Assembly (NCBI RefSeq): GCF_024713975.1
Contig: NC_091098.1
Span: 27,630,316-27,694,315, forward strand
From: Paralichthys olivaceus
Lineage: Eukaryota > Chordata > Actinopteri > Pleuronectiformes > Paralichthyidae
Reading direction: 5' to 3'
DNA length: 64,000 bases
The notes under the pieces are model-generated. The model made no database searches. It had not been told where the DNA came from and saw only the letters and a list, made by a program, of their open reading frames with translations. Made by a program: the position numbers and the translations under genes. Shown here piece by piece: positions 35,901 to 50,640 of the stretch (position 1 is its first letter; every line of letters begins with the position of its first letter).

Positions 35901-37735
35901 AACCAGTGAGCTTGAGAAGCTAGAGGTTGTTTGTGGGTAAGACCGTCCTGCAGCCGGACCGTGCAGGAGGCGGAGTCTTGTTTTATCCTTGTTTTAGCCA
36001 ATAATACGCAGCAGTTTGTTAACGTGTCACCGCTCAGTCAAAGCAAAGATCCAGCGTTCGTATGACAGATGTGGTCGAAGACTCCTCCCCTCGCTCCGCG
36101 CCATCGTCCTGTTCTTTACACTGAGGATTAGCTTCATTTGAAATGTTTTATGTAGGTTTGCGTTGGATGTTTGATTGAGGAGTTTTTCTGTCTGTGTCCG
36201 CACGCTCGTACGTTTTCTTCTGTTTTTTAATTGTAGTTTCAGGAGACGTGTCTCCAGCCTCTCGTGGCTCAGAAAATAACATGTTGACGGAAAGTGTTCA
36301 CTGAGATTCGTGGCTGAAACGTTTTTCCTCTGCGGACGTGATTTGAGCAAAGTTGTTTCCATCTTTATTTGTTCTGCTTGTTTGTGTGACTGTGAATGTG
36401 CCAACCTGAGGAACCGTGGCGCTCGATGTTTAGAGCTCATTTCTGTGTCTGATGTTAAAAGTGCAGCTGCTTCTTTGATTCTAATCTTTTTCTTGTGTAA
36501 CGAGGGAGAGGGAAGGAAGTTTGTCCTTTATTTTTTTGCTCTGTTCATTTTTATTTGTGTCGTTTCATTTGTTGGAATCGAACAGTAAAAGGACGTGACT
36601 GCCGCCTCCTCTGTCCCCGCCTCTTCCTTTATCACCTCATTCAGGAGAATTTCAGATTATTCCAGAGAAATATTGTTTAACTGACGAGTGATTGTGTGAA
36701 GTCAGTGAAGTTTCCTCTGCTGCTGTGTCACGTTTCAACACGTCACTCATCATGTGTCACTTTTAGTTTTTTAATTTGAATCTCTTTGTGAGAGATTCAT
36801 CGATTCGAACCACAGACGTCCACAGATCCTGATTTTTTTCACACGTCCTCGTTCAATCTGCACAGAACTGACGACGTAACAACGTCCAGTCAGACTCTCT
36901 CTCCTCAGGACCTGACACACATCAGTGAATCTGTCTGGATGATCAGAATGAAACTGATCTTCTCTCACTAATGTCACTTTTCTGCTTCCCTCAGATAATA
37001 ACAGACGTGTGTGTGCTGTGTTTGGATCCAGTGTGATTTCCTGTGGATATTTGAAGAAGTCGGCTCTGGTCTTGGGTCTGGTTGTGGCAGTAAAACATCC
37101 ACTTGAGACACAATCTGTGAAGTCTTTGTCTCTGTCTCCCTCAGAATGTCCTGTAGTCGACCTGTGACACAGCTGCTGTCACGTCTGGATGAGTGTAGAT
37201 TCACTGAGTGACAGTGAGGGGAGTTGAGTAATCATCAGTTTCAGGTTCCTCGTCAGCGCTGACCTGGAGTCAGCACACAGAAATGTACTTTGTTTTACTT
37301 TATCATTTGTATCTGTGGTAGATTTTTATGTGATGAACAAACCCAGGAATCTAAATCTCTTTCACATTGTGAGATGTTGAGAATAATCTCGATAAACATT
37401 TGGAGGAATGATATTTATCGTTTATTTGGTGCAGCTTTATTGGAGCTTGTTGGAGGTTGGAGCTCTACTGTCATTTCAGCTTCTAATATTTTCTTTTGAT
37501 TTGTTCGTTCCCCTTGTGTTGGTGTCTTTATCTGATTTCTGTCAACGTATTCTTTCAGTTGAAGTTTAATTCAGCTTCACGTGCACCGGTGGTTTGTTTC
37601 TGCAGCTTCAAGACTGTTTCTGTTCAAACTGGAATCAGGACGTGGTGCGGTCGTATGTGAGAGAATGTCAAATTATTACATAACTAATGTTGTTGGTTTA
37701 AGAAGATCAGGACAAGCCGAGGCCCGACAGGACAC
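35901..37735. other. Intergenic region acss2-lectin
   Basis: No gene, repeat array or RNA recognised. Open frames are short and lack motifs. The two flanking genes converge here. Confidence 0.5.
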
Positions 37736-37741
37736 TTTATT
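37736..37741 (-). terminator. Polyadenylation signal AATAAA, lectin gene
   Basis: Minus-strand AATAAA about 160 nt after the proposed lectin stop codon at 37900. Confidence 0.5.
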
Positions 37742-37899
37742 TATATGAATGTTTAAAATACAAAAGGAGGAGACATGAAGCGTGCAGACGTGCCAAATAT
37801 AAAAAAGGAAATGAACTCAATTGATGAAAGTAGAATTAAATAAAAACCAAATACACAGTGATTGAAGGTAAGACAGTAGAATGTGATGCTACTGTGACA

Positions 37900-40549
37900 T
37901 CAGTGAGTTAACACAGGATCTGAAAAAGAACAGACAACACACACACACATGGAAACATGTCAGTAATATTACTTATTTATTACTTGTAAATGTTTTATTC
38001 TACCTCAGAAACATCATGAGGTCCAACAAAAGTACTTCATAAGTTTGTATTTGAATCAGAATTCCAAAGTTAGTGACTTACATTGACACACGTAGGACAC
38101 CTCCAGGTATTTGTAGGTGGCAGGACACGGGTCTCCAAACTCTGAGTTTGCTGCACTGATCCTGCAGCTGCTCCTCCCGTTACACCTGCGGACACAGAGA
38201 CGTCAACATCTCTCAAGTTCTACAGCTGAGGTGTTCATCCAACAGCTCCACCTGGAGTCTACGTCAGTGGACTGCACCTTTCGAACACTTCTCTCCTGGG
38301 ACTTGAGCAGAGGACATTTTGGAGCTGAGATTGAGGACGACGGTACGAACACGTTGTCCTGTCTCGACGTCCATAATCAGCTCCGTACACAAATATGACC
38401 TGTCCGTCATCTGACAGAGGGAGGAGGAGAGGAAGCAGAGAAAAGATGGAGGGAGGCAGAAGAGGAGGAAACAAAAATGTTACAATAAATACATTTAGTT
38501 ATTACTACTGGATTTTATATATAATATAATATATATTATATTTAGGGAGAGTAAAATAAAAGCTGCTTTCAGTGTCACTGCTCTGAACAGGATTCATTAA
38601 ACATCCCACATGTTCACACAGAGAAATGAAGTCACATTCAAAATCATTAAACGTAGAAGACGTGCTCTCACCACAGTGTAGATCTGCCTCAGACTTCTCA
38701 CAGATATCGAGGTGAACTGTCAAAGTAACAAGAATCACATTAGATTGTCCCAGGCGAAGACACAGGTGAAGACACAGGCGAAGACACAGTTGAAGACACA
38801 GGCGAAGACACAGGCGAAGACACAGTTGAAGACACAGTTGAAGACACAGGCGAAGACACAGGCGAAGACACAGGCGAAGACACAGTTGAAGACACAGGCG
38901 AAGACACAGGTGAAGACACAGGCGAAGACACAGTCTCAGGTGAAACAACATATTTAGAACACGATCAGACGCTCACTCCTTTTCTCTGGTTGATAATTCA
39001 GAGTTTTACATAAAGTCAAGTTTAGAAAAGCCTCAGAGAGGACGAGAAGGTGATGATGTGCAGATGACGCTGCTCTCCAGGTTCCTCCACCGTCGACTCT
39101 TCTCGCTCTGACTCACTAAAACTGTTTTCAGAAATCTAGTTTGTGTTTCTCATGTGAGATTAACTGATGCTCTTATTTTGAAATGCCTGAAATTGGCTTT
39201 AGGTTTATTTGGATAAACTCCTCGAGATGCACAGTTTCCTTCTCAACATATTTCACAATCACTACATAACAAGAAGAGATAAAATCATGAAAACAGAAAC
39301 AAGAAGACAATAACCGACATCACACATGAATAGATCCTGAGTGTCATGTGACACGCGTGTTACTGACTTGCTGGGAAACAGGTGTAATTGGTCTCCAAGT
39401 ATTTAAAGGTGCCGACGCAGGGATCCGACCTTCGGGCGTCGTTTGTGTTCAGTTCACAAACTCTCTTCCCATCACACCTACAGAGGGTTACAGTGTGTTT
39501 GAGTGCAAGTCAACACAAAGATGAGAAGAACAGAGTGAGAGCATCACGTTCACCTCGTCCTCAGGAGGTCAAAGGTCCCCTGCAGAGAACATGCTGTGTT
39601 GAGGAGCTGCTGCGGAGGTCGGCCCTCGCTGCACGTCTGTCTGTCTGTGCGTCCGTACAAAGCGTCCTGCACGCTGATCACTCCGCTGTCTGACCACACA
39701 GAGTCAAACAACAAGCTGTTCATCCCAATGATCACATGTCTACACTTTCATGAACATTAGTATAGATTTGGACTTGACTAGTTTTCCTCTGCAGGTCAGA
39801 TCAAGAAAGAAAACATGCACAGACACAAACAAAGACCCAGAAACATTCAGTCGTCTCCCGTCAACATTAATGTGACCGGGGACAGGAAATGTGGGACTTC
39901 GTACCACAGCTCAGACGCTGGACGTTCCCGTCGTTGTCACAGGTGACGACTCTCTCTGCGGAAACATCTGGAAAAAAGATACGAGTTGAAATGTGTCAAA
40001 ATACTTCTGGATGTGTGTAATAGATTACATTCAGTCCGGTGTGTTTACCTGTTGTCATGAGCGAGCATGTCGCTGCGAGCACTGAAACACAAACACAAAC
40101 ACAGACATCAAACACAAACATCAAACACAAACATCAAACACAAACACAAACATCAAACACAAACACAAACATCAACTGTCAATCATGACGTCTCCGTGTG
40201 TTTGTATATCATCAATAACTGAACAAACATCAGAGAGAAGAACGAGCTGAACGACACAAACGTTTGGGTCCATGTCTCATCTGTCACTGGAGTCTGTGTT
40301 TTCTAAAGTTCAGATCAAAGTCATGTGGTTTAACCCTGAGTTCAAACATTTCAAACTGTTCAGGACAGTTTGTCCTCAGCAGCTTGTCCTCAGCAGTTTG
40401 TCCTCAGCAGTTTGTCCTCAGCAGTTAATTATGTGATTAATGAAAAACGAAACTTGATGTAAACAAAGCTGAAATTCTACCAAAACCACATTAATAGAAA
40501 CAACGTTTTTATACTCACACAACGAGCAGCTGAGTGTGAAGTGGAGCAT
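37900..40549 (-). CDS. Rhamnose-binding lectin, two SUEL-type domains
   Basis: Secreted galactose/rhamnose-binding lectin of the fish egg/mucus type, implicated in binding microbial glycans. Minus-strand exons in order: 40549-40519, 40081-40049, 39967-39905, 39689-39554, 39477-39368, 38716-38672, 38410-38278, 38185-38082, and a proposed last exon 37919-37900. All phases join, giving 224 residues. A hydrophobic signal peptide ([17 protein letters not shown]) comes first. Domain 1 (about 27-122) has [17 protein letters not shown] and [16 protein letters not shown]; domain 2 (about 127-219) has [17 protein letters not shown] and [21 protein letters not shown] and DPC are the family signatures. 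Each domain is encoded by three similar exons, showing internal duplication. The last exon rests only on a good acceptor (TTCTTTTTCAG) and a short frame to TGA. If the last donor were not used, the frame would instead run nine codons further and stop. Confidence 0.92.
38755..38938. repeat. 12-bp minisatellite in lectin inter-domain intron
   Basis: Fifteen copies of GAAGACACAGGC with T/G variants, about 40 nt upstream (on the minus strand) of the acceptor of the first exon of lectin domain 2. The unit equals four codons, so all frames stay open. Confidence 0.95.
40078..40172. repeat. ACAAACATCAA tandem repeat in lectin intron 1
   Basis: Mixed AAACACAAAC and ATCAAACAC units; on the minus strand it lies directly upstream of the acceptor of lectin exon 2. 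Confidence 0.8.
40375..40426. repeat. 14-bp GTCCTCAGCAGTTT repeat
   Basis: Four copies within lectin intron 1. Confidence 0.85.
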
Positions 40550-40587
40550 GTTTCCAGGAGTCGAACACTGACACACTGACACACTTG

Positions 40588-40595
40588 TATTTATA
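40588..40595 (-). promoter_or_regulatory. TATA box TATAAATA of lectin gene
   Basis: A perfect minus-strand TATAAATA lies 39 nt upstream of the lectin ATG, which would place the start of transcription about 10-15 nt before the ATG. A GAAACTGAA element resembling an interferon-response half lies about 220 bp upstream (40767-40775, plus strand); that second point is weak. Confidence 0.65.
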
Positions 40596-41075
40596 CCGTT
40601 GGTCCACAGTCACAGTTAGACAACGACCTGGATGACTCACGTTCAGCTGCGTTAACATTTAACTTAACTTATCAGAAGGAAATGAAACAGAGTGAATTAC
40701 CCAAACTGACGGGAAGAGAGTTGACAAAGAGTCGGAGACTTCCTCTTCCTCTCCGACGGTTTCACTGAAACTGAATCAACTGATTTCAACAAATTAAAGT
40801 CAAAGTAAATCAAGTCGCTTTCATTTCGTGCAGCTCAGAAATATAAAATATAAAATGTCTGATCGCAACATTTCTCCGATATGTGGATGTTTCACATTTA
40901 ATCCATCATGTGTGTCTGTATGTTGATGACATCACGTCTTCTCGATGTCACGTCAATGACACGGCTAGTTCGATTCTTAACATCAGAAACCGTCAACAAA
41001 GATGGACGACAAGTCTCCACTTCCTCCAGACAGGAAGTCAAAACACTCCGATTCTGCTGACTTCATCTGGAGACA

Positions 41076-41482
41076 GAGCAGAAGAGACAGAGCAGAAGAG
41101 ACAGAGCAGTAGAGACAGAGCAGAAGAGACGGAGGAGAAGAGACAGAGCAGAAGAGACGGAGCAGAAGAGACGGAGCAGTAGAGACGGAGCAGAAGAGAC
41201 AGAGCAGAAGAGACAGAGGAGAAGAGACAGAGCAGTAGAGACAGAGGAGAAGAGACAGAGCAGTAGAGACAGAGGAGAAGAGACAGAGCAGTAGAGACAG
41301 AGCAGTAGAGACGGAGCAGTAGAGACAGAGCAGTAGAGACAGAGCAGAAGAGACGGAGCAGAAGAGACAGAGCAGTAGAGACGGAGCAGTAGAGACAGAG
41401 CAGTAGAGACGGAGCAGTAGAGACAGAGCAGTAGAGACGGAGCAGTAGAGACAGAGCAGTAGAGACAGAGCAGTAGAGACGG
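41076..41482. repeat. 14-bp minisatellite AGAGCAGTAGAGAC
   Basis: About 29 copies with A/T and A/G variants, upstream of the lectin gene. Three units make 14 codons, so three long spurious frames (LLLCLYCSVSTA type) open on the minus strand. Confidence 0.96.
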
Positions 41483-41722
41483 AGCTGTGGTTCCTGCTGA
41501 CACACATGGACGTCTCCATCTGTTTCTATATCATCAAGAACTGATTCAAACCAAACTGATCAGAAACACTTGAACAAACATCAGAGAGATCCGAACGAGC
41601 TGAAACGACTGAAACATCTTTACAAACATTTCATTAACGTCTACTTTGGCCCCTCCCATCTTTCTGAACATTACTGGAAACAGCTTCACACACTGTGGGG
41701 GTTTTCTGCTGACTTCATTCGA

Positions 41723-41740
41723 CACACACACACACACACA

Positions 41741-41780
<40 letters not shown>
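41723..41780. repeat. (CA)n microsatellite
   Basis: About 29 CA units with one TA interruption, in the intergenic region between the lectin gene and hsd17b10. Confidence 0.95.
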
Positions 41781-41782
<2 letters not shown>

Positions 41783-42483
41783 GGTTTGTAAAGTACTTGT
41801 AAAAGATGTTGTCATACTTTTTTATCTCTTTTGTATTTTAGCTTTTAGCTTTATCTTATCTTGAGTAGTTGAATGTTCTCTGTTAAATTTCATCACAAAG
41901 TTTTTCCTTGTTCCTCGTGTTGGTTCTGATTTGTGTTGTTGACTCACAGACTCCACCCCCAGAATTATAAAACACTTCCTGCTCTCAGGGTCATTTATTC
42001 ATCCAGGGTCCAATCACAAAGCTTTAACTTCCTGCCTGTGGTAAACCCTGTCATCGGCTGAATCCACAGGTGAGGGTGCTGGTCTGGACCACAGAGAGCA
42101 GGCTGTTGTCATGACGCTCTACGTCTGACATGTGACCTGACACACGTGACCAAAGGATGATAGAACTGTTTCAGAAAAACACGAATGCAAACACTTTGGA
42201 GGAAACGGTCCGGGACAATTATTATTTTATCATATTGTTAATATTATTATATTATTATTACATTAAACTGTGAACATGTGTTTTTGATTCCATCTGACCT
42301 TAAAGGGACATTTTAATATTCACTCATGATAAAACTACATCATGTGTTGTGATCAGACTTCTTTCAACTCTGGTTTCACTTACTGCTCATCTATCATTTT
42401 ATTATTTTATCTTGATCCTTTTCTTATCTCTTTCAGTACTTTATCAGTTTATATTATCAGATCCATGAGCTTCCTGTCGAGGT

Positions 42484-42639
42484 TGAAGACACAGTCTCAG
42501 GTGAAACAACATATTTAGAACACGATCAGACGCTCACTCCTTTTCTCTGGTTGATAATTCAGAGTTTTACATAAAGTCAAGTTTAAAAAGCCTCAGAGAG
42601 GAGGAGAAGGTGATGATGTGCAGATGAGGCTGCTCTCCA
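42484..42639. repeat. Duplicate of lectin intron segment 38924-39079
   Basis: About 156 bp, from GAAGACACAGTCTCAGG to GCTGCTCTCCA, matches 38924-39079 with only a few differences and in the same orientation. The original begins inside the last units of the 12-bp minisatellite. Confidence 0.9.
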
Positions 42640-42760
42640 TGTGGAAGAGTTTTCCCCTATTTCCACAGCTACACTCACCTTGACTACAATCGCTACAACC
42701 TCTACAATCGCTACAACCACAGGACGAGATCTCTTCCTTCTTTTGACTGAAAAACTCCAC

Positions 42761-42841
42761 AAATACTTTCAATCCCACAAAGTATTTAATACTTTGTATT
42801 TAATACTTTGTATTAAATACTTTGTGGGATTGAAAGTATTT
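42761..42841. repeat. Perfect 32-bp inverted repeat (hairpin)
   Basis: Arms 42761-42792 and 42810-42841 are exact reverse complements (core TTTCAATCCCACAAAG) separated by a 17-nt A/T-rich loop. Confidence 0.92.
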
Positions 42842-43541
42842 AATACTGCGCAGGATCAATCTGATACATGTTTACAGTACACTCACTGAAGTGATGAACA
42901 GTATTTTTTACTTCAGTTTATCAAAACATTCAATCAAACACATTTTGAGAAAGAGTCCCCGGAAGTATGATGGTTGTGACCTCACTGACCTGAGCCTCTG
43001 GGCTGCTGTGATTGGACGACATGCCTGGTAGTCAGCCTATGGGGAGATGGGGCGTTCCCTAAACCTCAGCACCGATTGGTCAGATTAGAGATGGGGGCGG
43101 TGCCTGGACGTTCTTCGATCCTGTGACCAAAGATGTGTAAGGTGAGAGATCTCCCACTCTGACTGTTTTTCAGATACAAGTCAATATGATAATAAATATT
43201 TAAACATAATAAAATAATAAAAAGATAAATAAGAGACATTCAACAGTTACAATCACTTTATTTTAACATTTTATTATACTCGTTAAAATATACATTTAAA
43301 AGTCGTAGTTAAATAATGATGTTAAGAATAATGATGTTAAGAACCATTAGACTTTTATCTTCTTTATTTTTATTTTATTGACATAAATACACATTAGCTC
43401 AAATGTACTTGTTACATGAAGATCCACATTTAAATTCCATTAAACAACGGAAAGTGTCTCAAAGTCAATTATTTTACACGAAACATCAACTAATGAAATA
43501 TCCTACGTGTGAACGCTCACTAGCATAAACGATCTTTGTTG

Positions 43542-43549
43542 TGACGTCA
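43542..43549. promoter_or_regulatory. CRE palindrome TGACGTCA, hsd17b10 promoter
   Basis: Perfect CREB/ATF site 23 bp upstream of the hsd17b10 start codon, so it lies at or just beside the transcription start. Confidence 0.6.
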
Positions 43550-43571
43550 GGTTCTTCTCTGCAGATCCAAC

Positions 43572-46743
<3,172 letters not shown>

Positions 46744-46744
46744 G

Positions 46745-46748
<4 letters not shown>

Positions 46749-46778
<30 letters not shown>

Positions 46779-46802
46779 TGAGTGTGTGAGAGTGTGTGTG
46801 TG
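46749..46802. repeat. (TG)n in hsd17b10 3' UTR
   Basis: TG/AG-interrupted tract 6 nt after the stop codon, followed by a G run. Confidence 0.9.
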
Positions 46803-46854
46803 GTGGGGGGGTGGGTGTGTGCAGTACTTTGTGTAGTTTTCTAATGTTATTGGA

Positions 46855-46860
46855 ATTAAA
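46855..46860 (+). terminator. Polyadenylation signal ATTAAA, hsd17b10
   Basis: Common variant hexamer 112 nt after the hsd17b10 stop codon, with GT-rich sequence about 25 nt downstream. Confidence 0.6.
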
Positions 46861-48020
46861 CTGATTTGTTTCATTTATTCTGAAAAGTGTTTTGTGCTCA
46901 GATTCTTTAAAATCATTAGTCGAACATTTTTTACAACTTAAAACAAGATGGTGAAAAATGTAGAAGCAAAGTTTATATGTCTCTTAATCTTCTTTAAATT
47001 TGGTTCAGGTGTTGGTTTGACTCTAGAGGTCAGAGGTCACTGACCTGCTTGTTTTTGTATTTGGAAAGTTTCTTCACATTTTGTTTAACTTTGATGTTTG
47101 ACTTTATTGTTTAGATGATTAAAATAAATCAGTTTGAAGAATAAGTTGTAAACTTAAACGTTCATCACATCTTCTTTCTGTTTTATTTACTTTCTTTGAA
47201 AAAACTATTTTTTGAAGTGAACATGTTTCATCATATTTCTTTACATCTCATCAGTTATTTTTATTCATCTTTCACGGTTTGCTTGGTTTCATGACATCAT
47301 GCTCAAAGTTGTAGTTTCTCAGCAGAAGTTGTTTCCACAAATTCTTTTGTTTTAATTAGTAACTTACATTTATTATCTGTTTCATGTCAGATTTTCCTGA
47401 AATAATCATTTAATATATTTATCTGATTTTATATATAGTTTCCTTTTGTCGTATTTAGACTTTAATAGATTTATTTTCATTCAAATTTGAATTTTTTTTT
47501 GTCCCTGGGGAATTCAACCTGAGACAAAACAGGAAATTGTCTCAAACAAAATGAACGAACAGTTGGTGCCTGTTTTTGTGAATTTCTTTGTTCGGTGACA
47601 TCGAAGCTGTGATGAGAAAACATCCTGAGTCAGTGTCAGCTGTCAATCATGACGTCTCCGCCTCTTTGAATATCATCGATTACTAATTAAACCAAACATG
47701 ATGATCAACACTTGAACAACAGAACAGTCGTGTGGAGACGGAAACGGAAATGTGTGTGTGTGTGTATACGTTGATTTGTGATTGTTTCTCAGCTTCATCT
47801 TCTTCGACACCAGACTGGAACCTTCCTCAGAATCTTTCCCAGCATCCACAGCGACAGCTCACACCTCAAACTCTCCTGAAAGCTGCGAGAAACTGCAGTC
47901 ACCTGCAACGTAAACTACAACTGAAACGCTCAACACATCGTGATGTCATCATGAGGAGGAGGGAGGCGATGGAAGGAGGATTTAATATTTTCCTCATGTC
48001 GCAATTAATGATTTAAATAC
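46861..48020. other. Intergenic, A/T-rich
   Basis: No gene recognised. A third copy of a dispersed sequence also present at about 40175 and 41506 lies at 47641-47722. Confidence 0.5.
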
Positions 48021-49115
48021 TTTACTGTAACTTCAGGTTAACTGATACTCTGTTATTTTAACTGTTACTCTAACTGCTACTGTAACTGTAGCTTCAGGGT
48101 AACTTAACTTCAAGGTAACTTTAACCTCAAGATAACTTTTACTGTAACTTCAGAGTAACTGTAACTTCAGGTTAACTGTAACTTCAGAGTAACTGTAACT
48201 TCAAGGTAACTTTAACCTCAAGATAACTTTTACTGTAACTGTAACTTCAGAGTAACTGTAACTTCAAGGTAACTTTTACTGTAACTGTAACTTTAAGGTA
48301 ACTTTAACCTCAAGATAACTTTTACTGTAACTGTAACTTCAGAGTAACTGTAACTTCAAGGTAACTTTTACTGTAACTGTAACTTCAAGGTAACTTTAAC
48401 CTCAAGATAACTTTTACTGTAACTGTAACTTCAGAGTAACTGTAACTTCAGGTTAACTAACTTCAGAGTAACTGTAACTTCAAGGTAACTTTTACTGTAA
48501 CTGTAACTTCAAGGTAACTGTAACTTCAAGATAACTTTTACTGTAACTGTAACTTGGAGGTAACTGTTACTGTAACTTCAAGGTTACTTTTACTGTAACT
48601 TCACAGTAACTGTAACTTCAAGGTAACTGTAACTTCAAAGTAACTTTTACTGTTACTTCAAGGTAACTTTTACTGTAACGTAACTTCAAGGTAACTTTTA
48701 CTGTAACGTAACTTCAAGGTAACTAACTTCAGGTTAACTGTAACTTCAGAGTAACTGTAACCTCAAGGTAACTTTTACTGTAAGGTAACTTCAAGGTAAC
48801 TGTAACTGTAACTTCAGAGTAACTGTAACTTCAGTGTAACTGTAACTTCAGGTTAACTGTAACTTCAGTGTAACTGTAACTTAAGAGTAACTGTAACTTC
48901 AGAGTAACTGTAACTTGGAGGTAACTTTTACTGTAACTGTTACTTCAAGGTAACTTTTACTGTAACGTAACTTCAAGGTAACTTTTACTGTAACGTAACT
49001 TCAAGGTAACTGTAACTGTAACTTCAGGTTAACTGTAACTGTAACTTCAGTGTAACTGTAACCTCAAGGTAACTTTTACTGTAAGGTAACTTCAAGGTAA
49101 CTGTAACTATGGGGT
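48020..49115. repeat. GTAACTTC satellite, left block
   Basis: Array built from GTAACT 6-mers and GTAACTTCAAGG 12-mers, with recurring higher-order blocks (TTTACTGTAACTGTAACTTC). Same motif and orientation as 50641-54712, suggesting one array split by the palindromic element. Confidence 0.96.
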
Positions 49116-49259
49116 GCAGTTTGTTAAGCAGCTCACGCTGAAAATAACAGCAACATTTTGTCACATTTAGCTTCAAACCATCTTTAAAAAACTGGTGTGA
49201 ATTTTTGAGAGTCACTTTTTTGCACATTTACAACAATATTTGTCAACTTAGAGATATTT

Positions 49260-50640
49260 TAAATATTTAAATCCAAATGTTAAATGTTACACTTAAATGT
49301 TAAATCTTAATCTAAATGTTAAATTTAAATCTAAATCTAAATCTAAATCTAAATGCTAAATGCTAAATGTTAAATCTAAATCTAAATCTAAATGTTAAAT
49401 CTCAATGCTAAATCTAAATCTAAATGTTAAATCTCAATGCTAAATCTAAAGCTAAATGTTAAATTTAAATCTAAATCTAAATCTAAATGTTAAATCTAAA
49501 CGCTAAATCTAAATCTAAATCTAAATGTTAAATCTAAATCTAAACCTAATTATGTTAAATCTCATTGCTAAATCTAAATCTAAATGCTAAATCTCAATGC
49601 TAAATCAAAATCTAAATGTTAAATCTCAATGCTAAATCTAAATCTAAATGTTAAATCTAAATGTTTCGGGTGAAACTAAATATTTAACTAATATGCAAAT
49701 TCAAATGCCGGTAACAGGAAGTACCAAAATAAAAGCTTGTGGCTGGCTATAGTGGCTACAGGTCATAAGTCCCGCATTCTTCATAAAAGTGACACTAACA
49801 ACTCAAAGTACTCTTCAAATAAAGTTTCTCCAAACGTGTTTGTTATTTTATGTAGTTATTAACACGATATATCATGTCCAAGAGTCCATTTCCCCGGATA
49901 AGATGGGTTTTATTCGTTATTTGCCACTATAAACACACTCTGACCTCCTCGAGCTTTTATTTTGGTTCTTCCTGTTACCAGCATTTGAATTTGCATATTA
50001 GTTAAATATTTAGTTTCACCCGAAACATTTAGATTTAACATTTAGATTTAACATTTAGATTTAACCTTTAGATTTAACCTTTAGATTTAACATTTAGGTT
50101 TAGATTTAACATTTAGATTTAACATTTAGATTTAACATTTAGATTTAACATTTAGTTTAGATTCATATTTAACATTTAGATTTAACATTTAGGTTTAACA
50201 TTTAGATTTAACATTTAGATTTAACATTTAGATTTAGATTCAGATTTAACATTTAGATTTAACATTTAGGCTTAGATTTAACATTTAGCTTTAGATTCAG
50301 ATTTAACATTTAGATTTAACATTCAGATTTAGATTTAGATTCAGATTTAACATTTACATTTAGATTTAACATTTAGATTTAGATTAAGATTTAACATTTA
50401 GATTTAGATATAACATTTAGATTTAGATTCAGATTTAACATTTAGATTCAGATTTAACATTTAGATTTAACATTTAGATTTAGAATCAGATTCAGATTCA
50501 GATTCAGATTTATATTTAACATTTAGATTTAGATTTAGATTTAGATTTAGATTCAGATTTAGATTTAACATTTAACATTTAGATTGCACATTTAGATTTA
50601 GATTTAAATGTAACATTTAGATTTAGATTTAACATTTAAC
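49260..50640. mobile_element. Large palindromic repeat element inside satellite
   Basis: Near-perfect inverted repeat with inner arms 49646-49742 and 49948-50044 (about 97 bp, four or five mismatches by eye) around a 205-bp unique centre. Outside each arm the sequence becomes a tandem array: AAATCTAAATGTT on the left (49260-49660) and its reverse complement AACATTTAGATTT on the right (50030-50640), so the whole region can fold back. It looks like a MITE-type or fold-back element whose terminal sequence has expanded by slippage. The right end abuts the satellite directly; the left has about 150 bp of other sequence (49110-49260). I cannot name a family or see a clear target-site duplication. 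Confidence 0.7.

Larger units (their letters stand above)
40600..43541. other. Intergenic region lectin-hsd17b10
   Basis: No gene recognised. It holds a 14-bp minisatellite (41076-41482), (CA)n (41723-41780), a copy of lectin-intron DNA (42484-42639) and a perfect hairpin (42761-42841). Confidence 0.6.

Noticed and set aside
41063..41519. Three overlapping Leu/Ser/Cys-rich frames of 146-178 codons
   Set aside because: All are translations of the 14-bp minisatellite in different phases; three parallel frames with the same repeat is the mark of a stop-free tandem repeat.
47732..48016. 94-codon open frame before the satellite
   Set aside because: Starts in a TG tract, no known motif, no splice or polyadenylation context.
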